DNA of 64,000 nt from Dongia_B soli (GCF_034044715.1 NZ_JAXCLW010000002.1:124001-188000), one strand, 5' to 3'. Counted from the first letter of the stretch, positions 51,267 to 61,300 are shown. A program made the numbers and translations. The notes: a model not told the origin generated them from the sequence alone.

Positions 51267-52067
51267 TCAAGAGCTCGTACTGATCTGATCGATGGCTTTC
51301 ATCAATCGCTGGTGCTCGGTATCGAGGAAGTTCTGGGTCGATTGGTAGTTGCGCGTGACCTGGATCATGTTGGTCATTTCGGTGATCGTCGTGACGTTGG
51401 AGTCTTCCAACATGCCGCGCATGATCTTGGTCGAGCTGCCGGGGGTCGCGGTTCCGTCGACCGGCAGACCAACATTGGCGGTGCCGAGGTCTGTATTGAC
51501 CGGCCGGGCCGCCTGGTTTGCCGCGCTGAACAGGTTCTCGCCTTCCGGTACCATGGCGTTCCTGTCGGCAAAGCTCACGATATCGAGCCGGCCGACGACC
51601 TGCTGCTGGGTGCCGTCACGCGCCCGATCGGTGGAGATCGATCCGTCCTCGGCGACGTTGATCGGCCCGTCATCAGGGTTGATGACGATTGGCGCACCGC
51701 CGGCCAGCACGGGATAGCCTTGGCTGGTAACGATCTGGCCGTCCGCATCAAGCTGGAAACGGCCCATGCGGGTATAACGGTTCCCCTGAGGGGTCTGCAC
51801 CACGAAGAAGCCGTCGCCCTGGATGGCCAGATCAAGGTCGTTGCCCGTCGGTTTCAGCGGGCCGTCGCGAAAATCGCGGGCGGTGGCGAAATCCTGCACA
51901 TAAGACAGCTTCAACGGCCGTCCGGCTTTGATTTTGTATTCCGACGATACCAGTTCCTCGGTCTTGAAGCCGGGAGTGTTGGCATTCGCCAGATTGTTTG
52001 CCACCACATCCATCTGCCGCTGCAGCACCATTTGGCGCGACAAAGCGATATAAGTCGGTGTTTCCAT
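51267..52067 (-). CDS. flgF: Proximal rod protein FlgF
   Basis: Proximal rod subunit of 266 residues. It has the N-terminal METPTYIALSRQMVLQRQMDVVANNLANANTPGFK, the GDGFFVVQTPQGNRYTRMGRF segment (about 83-103) and a C-terminal EDSNVTTITEMTNMIQVTRNYQSTQNFLDTEHQRLMKAI. The alphaproteobacterial form often replaces the last few residues, as here. It is first in the flgF-flgG-flgA-flgH operon and has a sigma-54-type promoter upstream. Confidence 0.96.
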   Translation of the reverse strand: METPTYIALSRQMVLQRQMDVVANNLANANTPGFKTEELVSSEYKIKAGRPLKLSYVQDFATARDFRDGPLKPTGNDLDLAIQGDGFFVVQTPQGNRYTRMGRFQLDADGQIVTSQGYPVLAGGAPIVINPDDGPINVAEDGSISTDRARDGTQQQVVGRLDIVSFADRNAMVPEGENLFSAANQAARPVNTDLGTANVGLPVDGTATPGSSTKIMRGMLEDSNVTTITEMTNMIQVTRNYQSTQNFLDTEHQRLMKAIDQISTSS

Positions 52068-52121
52068 GACAGCGCCCTTCTTGGCATCTTTGTTCGGGTC
52101 TTTGCCCTTGTGCCAGCTACA

Positions 52122-52137
52122 TGCATGGAGCGTGCCA
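52122..52137 (-). promoter_or_regulatory. Sigma-54-type promoter of the flgF operon
   Basis: On the minus strand TGGCAC-GCTCC-ATGCA (52137-52122) matches the sigma-54 consensus TGGCAC-N5-TTGCA at all but one position of the defined bases. The GG and GC are ten bases apart. It ends 55 bases before the flgF ATG. FlbD is the probable activator. Confidence 0.78.
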
Positions 52138-52338
52138 GGCTTTATTGTTTTGTTTTCATGGAGTTAGTTTCTGAAGGCTGCGCCGGGCGGCAAAAGAGGG
52201 CGAGGAATGGACCGCTTGGGCGGTGGCAGAAATTGCCGAGATGATGGATGTCTTTACCCGCAATTTACCCGCGCGACCTAGGTTGAATCGCCGGTGGGAC
52301 GACTGGCACCTCTGTAGCAGCGGACAGTTTCCCTTGGT

Positions 52339-52354
52339 TTCACCAGATGTTAAC
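52339..52354 (+). promoter_or_regulatory. Near-consensus CtrA box upstream of fliL
   Basis: TTCA-CCAGATG-TTAAC matches eight of nine CtrA consensus positions at N7 spacing, about 80 bases before the fliL ATG. Motif seen; regulation inferred. It supports fliL-fliM being an early, CtrA-dependent flagellar unit. Confidence 0.6.
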
Positions 52355-52433
52355 CATCCCGCCGCTAAATAAGGTCGGTCGTCACATGGCGGCGAATGCT
52401 TGGGCCGTCGGGTTGGGGAAGTAGGGTTTTAGA

Positions 52434-52958
52434 ATGGCAGTGACCGAAGACGTCGTCGGCAATGGTGTTGCTCGTAAGAAGCTTAGCGGCAAGAAGCTTG
52501 TCTTGTTCATTATCCTGCCTCTGCTGCTGCTAGGGGGCGGTGGTGTCGCGGCCTGGTTCTTACTGTTCCCGCACGATGACAAAGCCAAGATCGCGGCAAG
52601 CGATCAAGCGAATACGGAACCTGCCGATGATGCGGCCGAAAACGACGGCGCTCCACCGACATTCATCGAGATGGATGAGATGTTGGTCAATCTCGCCAGT
52701 AGCGGTCCCAAGCCCAATTACCTGAAACTGAAGATCTCCCTGGAGCTGGGAAGTGCGGATGACCAGAAGAAGCTGGAAGAGGTGGTGCCGCGCATCATCG
52801 ACCAGTTCCAGGTCTATCTGCGCGGCGTAAGGGTGGACGATCTTCAGGGATCCGAGGGGCTTCAGCGTCTACGCGAAGAATTGCTGATGCGGGCGCGGAT
52901 GGCCGGGAAACCGGTGAAGATCAAGGATGTTCTGTTCAAGACGGTGCAGGTCCAGTAG
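52434..52958 (+). CDS. fliL: Flagellar stator-associated protein FliL
   Basis: Single-pass inner-membrane protein that associates with the stator. The 174-residue protein has a short cytoplasmic Lys-rich start, a membrane helix (about 22-44, LVLFIILPLLLLGGGGVAAWFLL), an acidic linker and the periplasmic FliL domain ending in the usual GKPVKIKDVLFKTVQVQ. It starts the plus-strand run fliL-fliM-DUF6468-motE-like, behind a near-consensus CtrA box. Confidence 0.95.
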   Translation: MAVTEDVVGNGVARKKLSGKKLVLFIILPLLLLGGGGVAAWFLLFPHDDKAKIAASDQANTEPADDAAENDGAPPTFIEMDEMLVNLASSGPKPNYLKLKISLELGSADDQKKLEEVVPRIIDQFQVYLRGVRVDDLQGSEGLQRLREELLMRARMAGKPVKIKDVLFKTVQVQ

Positions 52959-53031
52959 TAGCTGACGATGCCGGACAATCGTCGTTGTCCGGGAACGAGA
53001 TGCAAAGATTGGCGCAAGAGTGACGACGTCG

Positions 53032-54090
53032 ATGATCGATGATGAAGATCTGAGCGAAGAAGAAAGAGCCGCAGCCGCAGCCTGGGAAGCCATGGCGAAT
53101 GAAGGCGGGGACGACGACGCTTCCGGTCCAGTGTCGAATCGCGTGCTTGACCAGGACGAGATCGACAGCCTGCTGGGTATTGCCGGTGGTGGTGATGGCG
53201 GCAAGGAGCGGCCATCGGGCATCCAGGCGATTCTCAATAGCGCCCTGGTTTCCTATGAACGCCTGCCGATGCTGGAAATCGTGTTCGACCGTTTGGTCCG
53301 CATGCTTTCCACCTCGCTGCGTAACTTCACCTCCGACAACGTCGAAGTCTCGCTGGACAACATCACCGCGATCCGGTTCGGCGACTATCTGAACTCCATT
53401 CCGCTGCCGGCCATGCTTGGCGTCTTCAAGGCCGAGGAATGGGACAATTTCGGCTTGCTCATGGTCGATAGCTCGCTGACCTATTCGATCGTCGACGTGC
53501 TGCTAGGCGGCCGCCGCGGTACTGCAGCGATGCGGATTGAAGGACGACCTTATACGACGATCGAGCGCAATCTCGTCGAACGTTTGATCAATGTCGTTCT
53601 CAACGACTTGACATCCACCTTCGATCCGTTGTCGCCGGTCACCTTCCGCTTCGAGCGGCTGGAAACCAATCCGCGCTTCGCCGCCATTGCTCGGCCAGCG
53701 AATGCTGCCGTTTTGGCGCGGCTGCGCGTCGATATGGAAGATCGCGGCGGGCGCATGGAATTGCTGCTGCCATATGCCACGTTGGAACCGGTGCGCGAAC
53801 TGCTCTTGCAGATGTTCATGGGTGAAAAATTCGGCCGCGACTCGATCTGGGAAACCCACCTGTCCGGCGAATTGTGGCAGACCGATGTCCAGATCAGTGC
53901 CGTACTTGACGAGTTTTCGACCTCGCTGGGCAATGTTTTGGAATGGAAACCGGGTACCAAGCTGGACCTCGAATGCACGCCACAGTCGATGGTGGAACTG
54001 CGTTGCGGTGAAGTGCAGCTTTTCAGAGGGCATATGGGGCGCCGCGGCGGCCATATCGCCGTGAAGATTCAAGACCGTCTGATGAAATGA
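53032..54090 (+). CDS. fliM: Flagellar motor switch protein FliM
   Basis: C-ring protein that binds phospho-CheY and works with FliG and FliN. The 352-residue protein has an acidic N-terminal part. The segment LDQDEIDSLL (about 43-52) is the FliM CheY-binding-type motif, here inside rather than at the very N-terminus. The middle domain follows (YERLPMLEIVFDRLVRML, about 77-94), and a C-terminal SpoA domain ends near VKIQDRLM. The start is uncertain; a GTG at 53020 would add four residues. It is placed between fliL and the DUF6468 gene. Confidence 0.96.
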   Translation: MIDDEDLSEEERAAAAAWEAMANEGGDDDASGPVSNRVLDQDEIDSLLGIAGGGDGGKERPSGIQAILNSALVSYERLPMLEIVFDRLVRMLSTSLRNFTSDNVEVSLDNITAIRFGDYLNSIPLPAMLGVFKAEEWDNFGLLMVDSSLTYSIVDVLLGGRRGTAAMRIEGRPYTTIERNLVERLINVVLNDLTSTFDPLSPVTFRFERLETNPRFAAIARPANAAVLARLRVDMEDRGGRMELLLPYATLEPVRELLLQMFMGEKFGRDSIWETHLSGELWQTDVQISAVLDEFSTSLGNVLEWKPGTKLDLECTPQSMVELRCGEVQLFRGHMGRRGGHIAVKIQDRLMK

Positions 54091-54121
54091 TGCCACGGAC
54101 GGCGTGAGCGGAGAAAGTCAT

Positions 54122-54685
54122 ATGGCCATCTCGCTGATTAGCGACGGCATTCTTATCTTGCTGCTGGTAGTCACGCTGGCGGCAGTCTACCGGTTCAACC
54201 GCAAACTGGCGGAACTGCGTCAAGGACGCGACGCTTTCGAAAAACTGATTGCGGAATTTCGGCAAGCCACCGGCCAGGCCGATCAAAGCTTGCAGCAATT
54301 GCGGGTGATGGCGGAGACGCGAGGCCGAGATCTGCAGCAGCGCACCGAAACGGCTGGCGCGGCTTTAGATGATTTACAGCGTGCCGGTGCCGATTTGAAG
54401 CTGTTGATCGATCGTGCGGAAATGGCGAGCGACCGCTTGGAAGAGGCGGTGGCGCAAAGTCGTGTGGCAAACCAGTCGCTTGCGGCTCAGAAAGCGGTAT
54501 CCGATCCCGGCGGCGCGCTGCGGCGGGAACCGTTGGTCAATCTAGGAAATGGCACCGGTACCGAGGCCGTGGAGCCCGCGCCAATCGATTTGTCGCCGAC
54601 GAAGAGCGCGGTAGAAGTCGCGGCCGATGAAGCGAAGAAGGCATCTCGGAAATCTGTCCTTTCTTCCTTGGTGGGTATCCGATGA
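54122..54685 (+). CDS. DUF6468-type membrane coiled-coil protein
   Basis: A 187-residue protein with one N-terminal membrane helix (about 3-24, ISLISDGILILLLVVTLAAVY), then a long helix rich in Glu, Arg, Gln and Ala (about 25-130) that should form a coiled coil, then a low-complexity end. It resembles the DUF6468 family found in flagellar clusters of alphaproteobacteria; function not established to my knowledge. The ATG at 54122 has GGAG upstream; a GTG at 54104 is also in frame. It overlaps the next gene by four bases, so both proteins are probably made together. Confidence 0.75.
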   Translation: MAISLISDGILILLLVVTLAAVYRFNRKLAELRQGRDAFEKLIAEFRQATGQADQSLQQLRVMAETRGRDLQQRTETAGAALDDLQRAGADLKLLIDRAEMASDRLEEAVAQSRVANQSLAAQKAVSDPGGALRREPLVNLGNGTGTEAVEPAPIDLSPTKSAVEVAADEAKKASRKSVLSSLVGIR

Positions 54686-55542
54686 CAAGCTTCGCTGCGA
54701 AGCCGGTCGCCAAATCCGGCAAGGGCGGAAAACCGCGCAGTCCGCGGTTGCGTCTGATGCCGCTGGTCATGGTTGCCCTCTTGGCAACAATAAGCGTGAA
54801 AGTCAGCCATCTGTGGAACGGCATTGCTATTTCGATCGGTAAGGAATCGCAAGCCCAGGCGCAGCCGGCAACCCAACAAGCGGGCAACCAGCCAGCCAAT
54901 CAACAGCAGGCGCAACCACCGTCGCAACAGCCGTCGTCACCGCCCGCAAATGCCGCGCAAGCCGGCCAGGCGCCAACGCAGACCGCACAGATACAGCCGC
55001 AGCCAAATGCGGCGGCAGCGCAGGAGGGGGCAAGGCAACAGGGATCGCCGCAGCCCGGTGCCGATGGCCAAATGACGGATCTGCTGGCTGCGGAAGCCAA
55101 GCGTAAGATTGCGCGGGACCCTTTCAACTACACCGATGAAGAAGTCGACGTGCTGCAGCAATTGGCCAAGCGGCGACAGGAACTGGATCAACGCGCCCGT
55201 CAATTGGATGAGCGTGAGGCGCTCGTCAAGGCAGCCGAGCAGCGGATGGAACAGAAGATGGCCGAGCTGCGTGCTTTGCAGACGACGGTCGAAGAATTGC
55301 TGAAGAAGCGGGACGCGGCCGATGAACAGCAGCTGGCGAGCTTGGTGAAGATCTACGAGAACATGAAGCCGCAAGCGGCGGCGCAGGTTTTCGAAGAAAT
55401 GGACATGGATGTGCTCCTCGATGTGGTGAGCCGGATGAAGGAGCGGAAGGTTGCACCGATTCTGGCGCTGGTCAGCCCGACCAGAGCCAAGGAACTGACC
55501 TATGAATTGACGCAGCGTCGGCAATTGCCGATCCCTCAGTGA
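54682..55542 (+). CDS. MotE-family protein (MgtE-N-like domain)
   Basis: A 286-residue protein with an N-terminal membrane or signal segment (about 27-50). A long Gln/Pro/Ala-rich linker follows (about 55-130), then a coiled coil (about 150-220, QLAKRRQELDQRARQLDEREALVKAAEQRMEQKMAEL). The C-terminal MgtE-N-like domain reads LVKIYENMKPQAAAQVFEEMDMDVLLDVVSRMKERKVAPILALV. That layout matches MotE, which in Sinorhizobium is a periplasmic chaperone for the stator protein MotC. A motC gene is not recognisable here; the large protein at 58360 is a speculative functional counterpart. It overlaps the DUF6468 gene (ATGA). Confidence 0.82.
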   Translation: MTSFAAKPVAKSGKGGKPRSPRLRLMPLVMVALLATISVKVSHLWNGIAISIGKESQAQAQPATQQAGNQPANQQQAQPPSQQPSSPPANAAQAGQAPTQTAQIQPQPNAAAAQEGARQQGSPQPGADGQMTDLLAAEAKRKIARDPFNYTDEEVDVLQQLAKRRQELDQRARQLDEREALVKAAEQRMEQKMAELRALQTTVEELLKKRDAADEQQLASLVKIYENMKPQAAAQVFEEMDMDVLLDVVSRMKERKVAPILALVSPTRAKELTYELTQRRQLPIPQ

Positions 55543-55603
55543 ACACGGCAAGGTGCAGATTGCCGGTCGGGTCAGTACCGAAATGTCCAAATAAAGTAAC
55601 GTA

Positions 55604-55619
55604 TTTACGCCAGTTTAAC
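55604..55619 (+). promoter_or_regulatory. Near-consensus CtrA box upstream of the second cheY
   Basis: TTTA-CGCCAGT-TTAAC matches eight of nine CtrA consensus positions at N7 spacing, about 105-120 bases before the cheY ATG, in the 179-base gap after the motE-like gene. A second half-site TTAAC lies at 55631-55635. The gap also suggests a new transcript starts here. Confidence 0.5.
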
Positions 55620-55721
55620 CATTTTTCAGCTTAACTACTCTGGCATAGGGCGCGCCGATCTGACCACGGGGGAGAGACCTCGGAGCGGACGGCTGCGGCG
55701 GGAGAGAAAGAGGTTACCGCA

Positions 55722-56108
55722 ATGTCCGTAGACATGAATATGAATATTTTGATCGTCGACGATTACAAGACGATGTTGCGCATCATCCGCAACCTGCTGA
55801 AGCAGCTCGGCTTCAACAATGTCGACGAAGCCACCGACGGCAGCATGGCGTTGCAGAAGCTGCGCGACAAGGATTATGGCCTCGTCATCTCCGACTGGAA
55901 TATGGAGCCGATGACGGGCATCCAGTTGCTGCGTGAAGTGCGTGCCGATTCCAAGTTGAAGGGAATGCCCTTCATCATGATCACGGCCGAAAGCAAGACG
56001 GAAAACGTGGTCGCGGCTAAGGAAGCCGGCGTCAATAACTATATCGTCAAGCCATTCAATGCGGCCACGCTGAAAACCAAGCTGTCTTCGGTACTCGGCC
56101 AATTCTAG
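55722..56108 (+). CDS. cheY: Chemotaxis response regulator CheY (paired with CheZ)
   Basis: Single-domain receiver of 128 residues. The pocket is intact: Asp13/Asp14 (IVDDY), phospho-acceptor Asp58 (ISDWNM) and Lys in VKPF (about residue 110). The FNNVDEATDG and WNMEPMTG segments are those of classical motor-binding CheY. AAAGAGG precedes the ATG at good spacing. It stands directly before cheZ, the CheY phosphatase, so this copy is the best candidate for the motor-switching regulator. Confidence 0.95.
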   Translation: MSVDMNMNILIVDDYKTMLRIIRNLLKQLGFNNVDEATDGSMALQKLRDKDYGLVISDWNMEPMTGIQLLREVRADSKLKGMPFIMITAESKTENVVAAKEAGVNNYIVKPFNAATLKTKLSSVLGQF

Positions 56109-56133
56109 GGCCTCTTAAATTGGGAGAGTGTCG

Positions 56134-56784
56134 ATGACCATTGCGGTTCCGCCGGAGCTGGTTGCCCGTCTCAGTGCTCTTAGGTCGCGTGGCCAAACCT
56201 ATAGCCGCGACGAGATCGCGGAGATCGTCACCGGTTTGCTGTCGACGCTGGAAGGCGATCTGTCGAACGTGAATCTCAAGCTCTATTCGGAGCTGGAGGA
56301 TCTAGCTCAATACATCCTGTCGGCCAAACAGGAGATTGCGGCACTCTTGCCGGACGAGATCACCACGCAGCATTTGCCGACGGCAACCGACGAGTTGGAT
56401 GCCATCGTCGGAGCAACGGAGGAAGCAACCAACGGCATTCTTCATGCTGTTGAAATCATCGACGGCTTGGCAGCCGAGATGGAGCCGGCGATGGCGGAAA
56501 AGGTCACGGAGGCCGTCACCCAGGTTTTCGAGGCCTGCAATTTCCAGGACATCACCGGCCAACGCATTACCAAGGTCGTCAAGGCCTTGAAGCATATCGA
56601 GCAGAAGGTCGAGGCTTTGGTTGCGGCCTTCGGCGATGAAATCCAAAAATACCGCACGCTGCATCCGGATCACCGCCAAGCGGAGGTCAAGACCTCCGAT
56701 GCCGCATTGTTGAACGGACCGCAAATGCCTGACGATGCCGCAAAGCAGGCAGAAATCGACGCCCTGCTCGCCAGCTTCGATTGA
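56134..56784 (+). CDS. cheZ: CheY-P phosphatase CheZ
   Basis: Dephosphorylates CheY-P to end the signal. The 216-residue helical protein has the catalytic motif FQDITGQRITKVV with Asp139 and Gln143, corresponding to the metal-pocket acid and the catalytic Gln of enterobacterial CheZ. The acidic-hydrophobic C-terminus AEIDALLASFD resembles the CheY-binding tail. I chose the ATG at 56134 because GGGAG precedes it at good spacing; a GTG at 56128 is in frame. It follows cheY by 25 bases. Confidence 0.93.
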   Translation: MTIAVPPELVARLSALRSRGQTYSRDEIAEIVTGLLSTLEGDLSNVNLKLYSELEDLAQYILSAKQEIAALLPDEITTQHLPTATDELDAIVGATEEATNGILHAVEIIDGLAAEMEPAMAEKVTEAVTQVFEACNFQDITGQRITKVVKALKHIEQKVEALVAAFGDEIQKYRTLHPDHRQAEVKTSDAALLNGPQMPDDAAKQAEIDALLASFD

Positions 56785-56825
56785 AGCTGGCTGCCTTTTG
56801 AATTGAAGAAGGAACAGGCGCGGCG

Positions 56826-57638
56826 ATGACGGGACATGGTCCACAAATCGGGCCCTATGCCGCACCGGGCGTCACCAGCCGCCAGGGCAGTCATCCCGCT
56901 GCGCCGGTGGTCTCAGCGGTGACGACACGTCTGGATAATCTGCCGCAAATGACCTTCAGGCAGGCGGGTATCCGCAATCCCAGCCTGCCGACCTTGCTTA
57001 GCCTGTTCTTTCTGCTGCTGGCGTTTTTCATTGTTCTGAACAGCTTGTCCCGGCGCGATGCGGAAAAGGAACATATTGCGGCGTCCAGCGTCGGTCGGGT
57101 ATTCGGCGAAAGCGAAGGTGCTGCCAATACCTCGACAGACGAAGATGATGACAGCCGGGCAGCAACCGGCATTTTGAAGGGATTGGCCAGCTATTTCGGT
57201 TCCCTGATCCCGACCGACCAGCAGAAAGTCATTATCAGCACCAATCAGTTGATCATTCGGCTTCCTTCGACGCTTTTTTTTCGCGATGGCAATTCGGAAG
57301 CGATCGGCGAGGGTGACATGCTCACAAAGCAGACCCCAGCGATCCTTCGCCAGATCAATGAGACATTGGACCGGCGGCCGACCGATTGGGGATGCGAATT
57401 GGATCTCGAGATTGCCGCAGCCGAGCCGGGGGAGCGTGAAATTGCGCGGGCCGGACGGTTGGCGCAGGTTTTGCGCTCGGCACCATCGCAGCAGCACAAC
57501 GCGCTCGGCGTCAGCTTGATCAATGGTGATCCCGCCTGGTTGACGATCGTCATCCGTTTGCGTCAGCCGGATCTACCGGCATTGCCAGGATCGCCGGAAA
57601 GCGGGCAGGGCGGGCAGCCGGGACAGGTCGGGCCGTGA
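56826..57638 (+). CDS. MotB-like protein lacking the channel Asp
   Basis: A 270-residue protein with a long N-terminal tail, one membrane helix (about 54-76, SLPTLLSLFFLLLAFFIVLNSLS) and a divergent OmpA/MotB-type periplasmic domain (about 125-255, with IIRLPSTLFFRDGNSEAIGEGDML). In MotB a conserved Asp in the membrane helix carries the proton. Aligned with the next gene's helix (ITFADLIGLLL), the equivalent position here is Ser. The peptidoglycan-binding motif of MotB is also not recognisable. It overlaps the next gene by four bases (GTGA), so the two are probably made together. Confidence 0.7.
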   Translation: MTGHGPQIGPYAAPGVTSRQGSHPAAPVVSAVTTRLDNLPQMTFRQAGIRNPSLPTLLSLFFLLLAFFIVLNSLSRRDAEKEHIAASSVGRVFGESEGAANTSTDEDDDSRAATGILKGLASYFGSLIPTDQQKVIISTNQLIIRLPSTLFFRDGNSEAIGEGDMLTKQTPAILRQINETLDRRPTDWGCELDLEIAAAEPGEREIARAGRLAQVLRSAPSQQHNALGVSLINGDPAWLTIVIRLRQPDLPALPGSPESGQGGQPGQVGP

Positions 57639-58363
57639 TTCGTGTCGTCAACATCAAGAAGGATGATGCGCATCTGCCGGACGGGCACCAGCCGCTCTGG
57701 CTTATCACCTTCGCCGATTTGATTGGTTTGTTGCTGGTCTTTTTCGTGTTGCTGTTTTCTATGTCGAGCCTGGAACGCTCGCAGCTGCAGCATCTGACCC
57801 AAGGAGTCACAGGTATCCAGGGTACCGACGAGGCTGACGCGCCCAATCGTCCATTGCCGGATCCGCAAGTCCAGGCAGGGCGGGATCCCGGCTACCTGAC
57901 ATCTGTCCTCCGGGCGAAATTCGATATGGAACCTGCCTTACGTAGCCTGACCGTCACCGATTTTGGCGATCGCAGCATCATCGCCCTCACGCCGGAGAAC
58001 CTGAACCAGGCCATCGGTCTCAATGCCAAACCGGGCCAGAGCAATATTCTTTATACTTTGGCCGGCGTGCTGCGAATGCTGCCGAACCAGATCATCGTCG
58101 ATAGCCGGCTGATCGATGTCGATAAGTCGTCATCGGCCGCCAGCGGGACCGATTGGGAAAAATCCCTGCGCGTCGCCCTCATCGTCGGCAAAGCATTGGC
58201 CGATGGTGGCTTGGGGGCACCGGTGACCGTGCGCAGCCATGTCGTGACCAATGGCGAGCCGGCTGGTGTCGATATTGTGCTCCTCGAGACAACGATGCCG
58301 GCGGACGATAGCCAAGCGCAGACCAAGACGGGCAGCGAAGCTGCAGGCGGGGCAGAGCCATGA
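57635..58363 (+). CDS. MotB-like stator protein with the channel Asp
   Basis: A 242-residue protein starting at GTG. The single membrane helix PLWLITFADLIGLLLVFFVLLFSMSSL (about 20-46) holds Asp28 in the MotB-type position (FADL), so it could form a proton path with the MotA-like protein at 25717-26568. The periplasmic part has a MotB-like fold by pattern (SLTVTDFGDRSIIALTPENLNQ) but is divergent at the peptidoglycan-binding site. It overlaps both neighbours by four bases, forming one unit with the Asp-less partner and the AMIN/TPR-like giant. Confidence 0.78.
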   Translation: MIRVVNIKKDDAHLPDGHQPLWLITFADLIGLLLVFFVLLFSMSSLERSQLQHLTQGVTGIQGTDEADAPNRPLPDPQVQAGRDPGYLTSVLRAKFDMEPALRSLTVTDFGDRSIIALTPENLNQAIGLNAKPGQSNILYTLAGVLRMLPNQIIVDSRLIDVDKSSSAASGTDWEKSLRVALIVGKALADGGLGAPVTVRSHVVTNGEPAGVDIVLLETTMPADDSQAQTKTGSEAAGGAEP

Positions 58364-61300
58364 AACCGCTCCTTTCCGCCCGCTTCTTCTGGCTGGCAAC
58401 CGCTCTGGGCTGCGCACTCGCCATCCTGCCGGGCCAATCGGCTTCGGCAGATCAATCGATCCTTGCGCGCGGCTGGACGCACCAGGATTACGGTCGCTTG
58501 GTACTTGATAGCGGATCTGACGAGGTGCGCGACGTCAAAGTGGTCGGCCAAGTGATGGTCATCCGTTTTAAGCGGCCGGTCAAAATCGATATGACGGCAG
58601 CCGTGAGCAATCTGCGGCCTTATCTCATTTCAGCATCGTCGGCTGCGGATGACAAGCAACTGGCGTTGCAGTTGCGCCCGGGGCTCGACTACCGGAATTT
58701 CGACAATAACGGCAATCTCGTTCTCGACTTCTCTTTGTCGAGCGAGAAGAAATTTTCGACGGGCAAGGCCTTATCAGTCCAGGTATCGCCGGAAAAAATG
58801 CAGGTTGCCGCCGTGCCTGCTAACGCACAACCGGCCAACAGCCAGCCGATCGGATTAATTCAGCCGCGAAGCGGCGAACATGGAAACTACAGCCGGTTGG
58901 CATTCGATCTGCCTGTCGGGACTTCCGCCGCCATGCGAAACGACGGCGGCCAGACGACGCTGCGGCTTAAAGGCCCTGCATCGCTGGATCTCGGTAAATT
59001 GCAGCAACGGTTGCCGGGACGGGTGCAAAACATATCCGCCCGCGCGACGCCGGACGGACAGGTCATCGATCTGCAGTTGAAGCCTGGCGTCGAACCGCGC
59101 GGCATGCATCAAGGTCGCACGGTGGTATTGGATTTCTTCGACCAAGGTAAAGCGCCCGCGGAAACCAAACACATCGCGGACAACAAGTTGCCGTCGGAAC
59201 CGGCCATTCCAACCAATGAAGAGAGTCACGGTTCGGGTGCTTTTGCCGGTCTGGAACCGCTTGTCGCTTTGCCGGGCCAGCCGATCGGCGCCGCCAAGAC
59301 CGAGATCGCACCGGCCACACGTCCGTCTTCAACCACGCCTTCGGAAATTCCGACCAAGCCGATGGCGGCGGCTACGGAAGAGCAGCCCGCAGCGCCGGCA
59401 AGCGCCATTGATGTTCCGGTAACCGTAGCGCCCGGCGCGAATGGTGGCGCTATCCTCAGTTTCCAATGGCCTTCCTCCACTGGATTGGCCGCCTTCAAGC
59501 GTGGCAATACGCTTTGGTTGGTCTTCGGTACACCGGCGCATTTCAGCGGCAAGTTGCTTGATGCGCCTCAACTGGCAGCGCTCGGCCGGGTCGAGACAAT
59601 CGACAGCAAATATGCGGTGGGTCTTCGCTTGCTGGCGCCATCGGAAGCCAATGTGCCGACCCCAATCCTCAATCAAAGCGGCAATACCTGGGTCATCGAC
59701 CTGGCCCCAGGCCGCCCCGCTGCGCCGACCAAGGACTTGCCACAGCGGCGTGAAACGCTGGCGCAAGGCGGTTCCAGCCTGTTGCTGCAGGCCGACCATC
59801 CGGGACCGGTCTTGACCCTGCCTGATCCGCTCGCGGGCGATAGATTGCTGGTGGCGCCCGTATCCCAAGCCGGCCTCGGGGTCGCTCAGGCCGCGGCTTG
59901 GCCGGAATTCAAGCTCTTGCCGAGTTATCAGGGCGTGGCGGCCGCACCGTTTGCCAATAACGTCTTGATGCAGACATTGCCGAATGGCGTCGTAATCACC
60001 ACATCGCCGGCGGTCAAGCCGAATGAGGCACAGGCATCGGCGGTGCCAACGGGGAATGCGCCATCCAGTCAGGCGCCTGTGCCGGCTGCAGGAATATTCG
60101 ATTTGCCGGCTTGGCGCCGGGGCGGCGACGCCGCCTTCCTGAAAGATCGCGACGAGTTGGAAGAGGCCATCACGGCGGCTTCACCGGTACGCCGCAACGA
60201 CGCTCGCCTCCAGCTCGCGGAATTCCTTTTCGCGCATGGCCTGGTGCAGGAAGCAACCGGCATGCTCAACCTGATCAGCGATGAGCGGTCTGCGCCGCTC
60301 AGCAACAAGCAGACGCTGACATTGGCAGGTGCTGCACACGCGCTGAACGGCGATCTCGATGAAGCGGCAAAGATTCTGGGCGACCCCCTTGTCGGATCGT
60401 CTCCCGAGGCGAGCCTCTTCCGCGGCATTCTCGCTGCTGACCGGGGTGACAACGAGGCAGCCACGAAATTCTTCAGTGAACCTCTGCCCAATCTGCGCGA
60501 TTATCCGAAGCCCTTGCGTACGCAACTCGGCCTGACGATCATCCGCACCCTGATCGATGGCGGCAACCCGATGGCCTCGCAGGCCTTCGCCGATGCCATG
60601 CGGGTCGACATGCCCGATGCCGAAACCACGGACCGCCTCAGCTATCTCGACGGATTACGGCAGTTGAAGCTCGGCAAGACCGACGAAGCCTTCAAGAAAT
60701 GGGAAGCGCTAAACAACAGTCAGGTTGATGATGTGAAGGCGGAATCGCAGTTCGCCATCATCAATGAAAAGCTGCGGACGAAGAAAATGACACCTGCCGA
60801 AGCGGTCGAGCCGCTTGAGGCATTGCGATTCCTGTCGCGTGGCGGCGGTTTCGAATTCGCCCTCCTGCGGAAGCTTGGCGAAGTTTATATAGAAGCGGAT
60901 CAACCGCGCCGTGGTCTTCTCACCTTGCGCCAAGCGGTTACCAATTTCGCCGCCCGCCCGGAATCTAAGGATGTAGCGCAGGAGATGACGGATGCTTTTC
61001 GTGATCTTTATCTGCAAGGGGGCGCGGATCGCCTCAGCCCGCTGACCGCAGTGGCGCTCTATGATGAATTCCGCGAGCTGACGCCAAGCGGCCCCGATGG
61101 CGACCGTATGATTGCCGGGCTTGCCGATCGGCTGGTCAAGGTCGATTTGCTAGATGGTGCCGCCAATCTGCTCGATACGCAGGTCAAGCATCGCTTGAGT
61201 GGTGTCGACAAAGCGCGGGCAGGGGCACGTTTGGCTGCCATCAGATTGTTGGACAACAAGCCCGAGCTTGCCGATCAAGCATTGAAGAATAGCATGGTCA

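Larger units (their letters stand above)
52068..52433. other. Divergent flgF-fliL intergenic region
   Basis: 366 bases without a gene. It holds two regulatory sites listed separately: a sigma-54-type promoter towards flgF (52122-52137) and a near-consensus CtrA box towards fliL (52339-52354). The stretch 52150-52300 shows no further motif I can name. Confidence 0.7.

Noticed and set aside
55641..55656. TGGCAT-AGGGC-GCGCC, a possible sigma-54 promoter before cheY
   Set aside because: The -12 block is wrong (GCGCC for TTGCA). The near-consensus CtrA box just upstream explains the region better.
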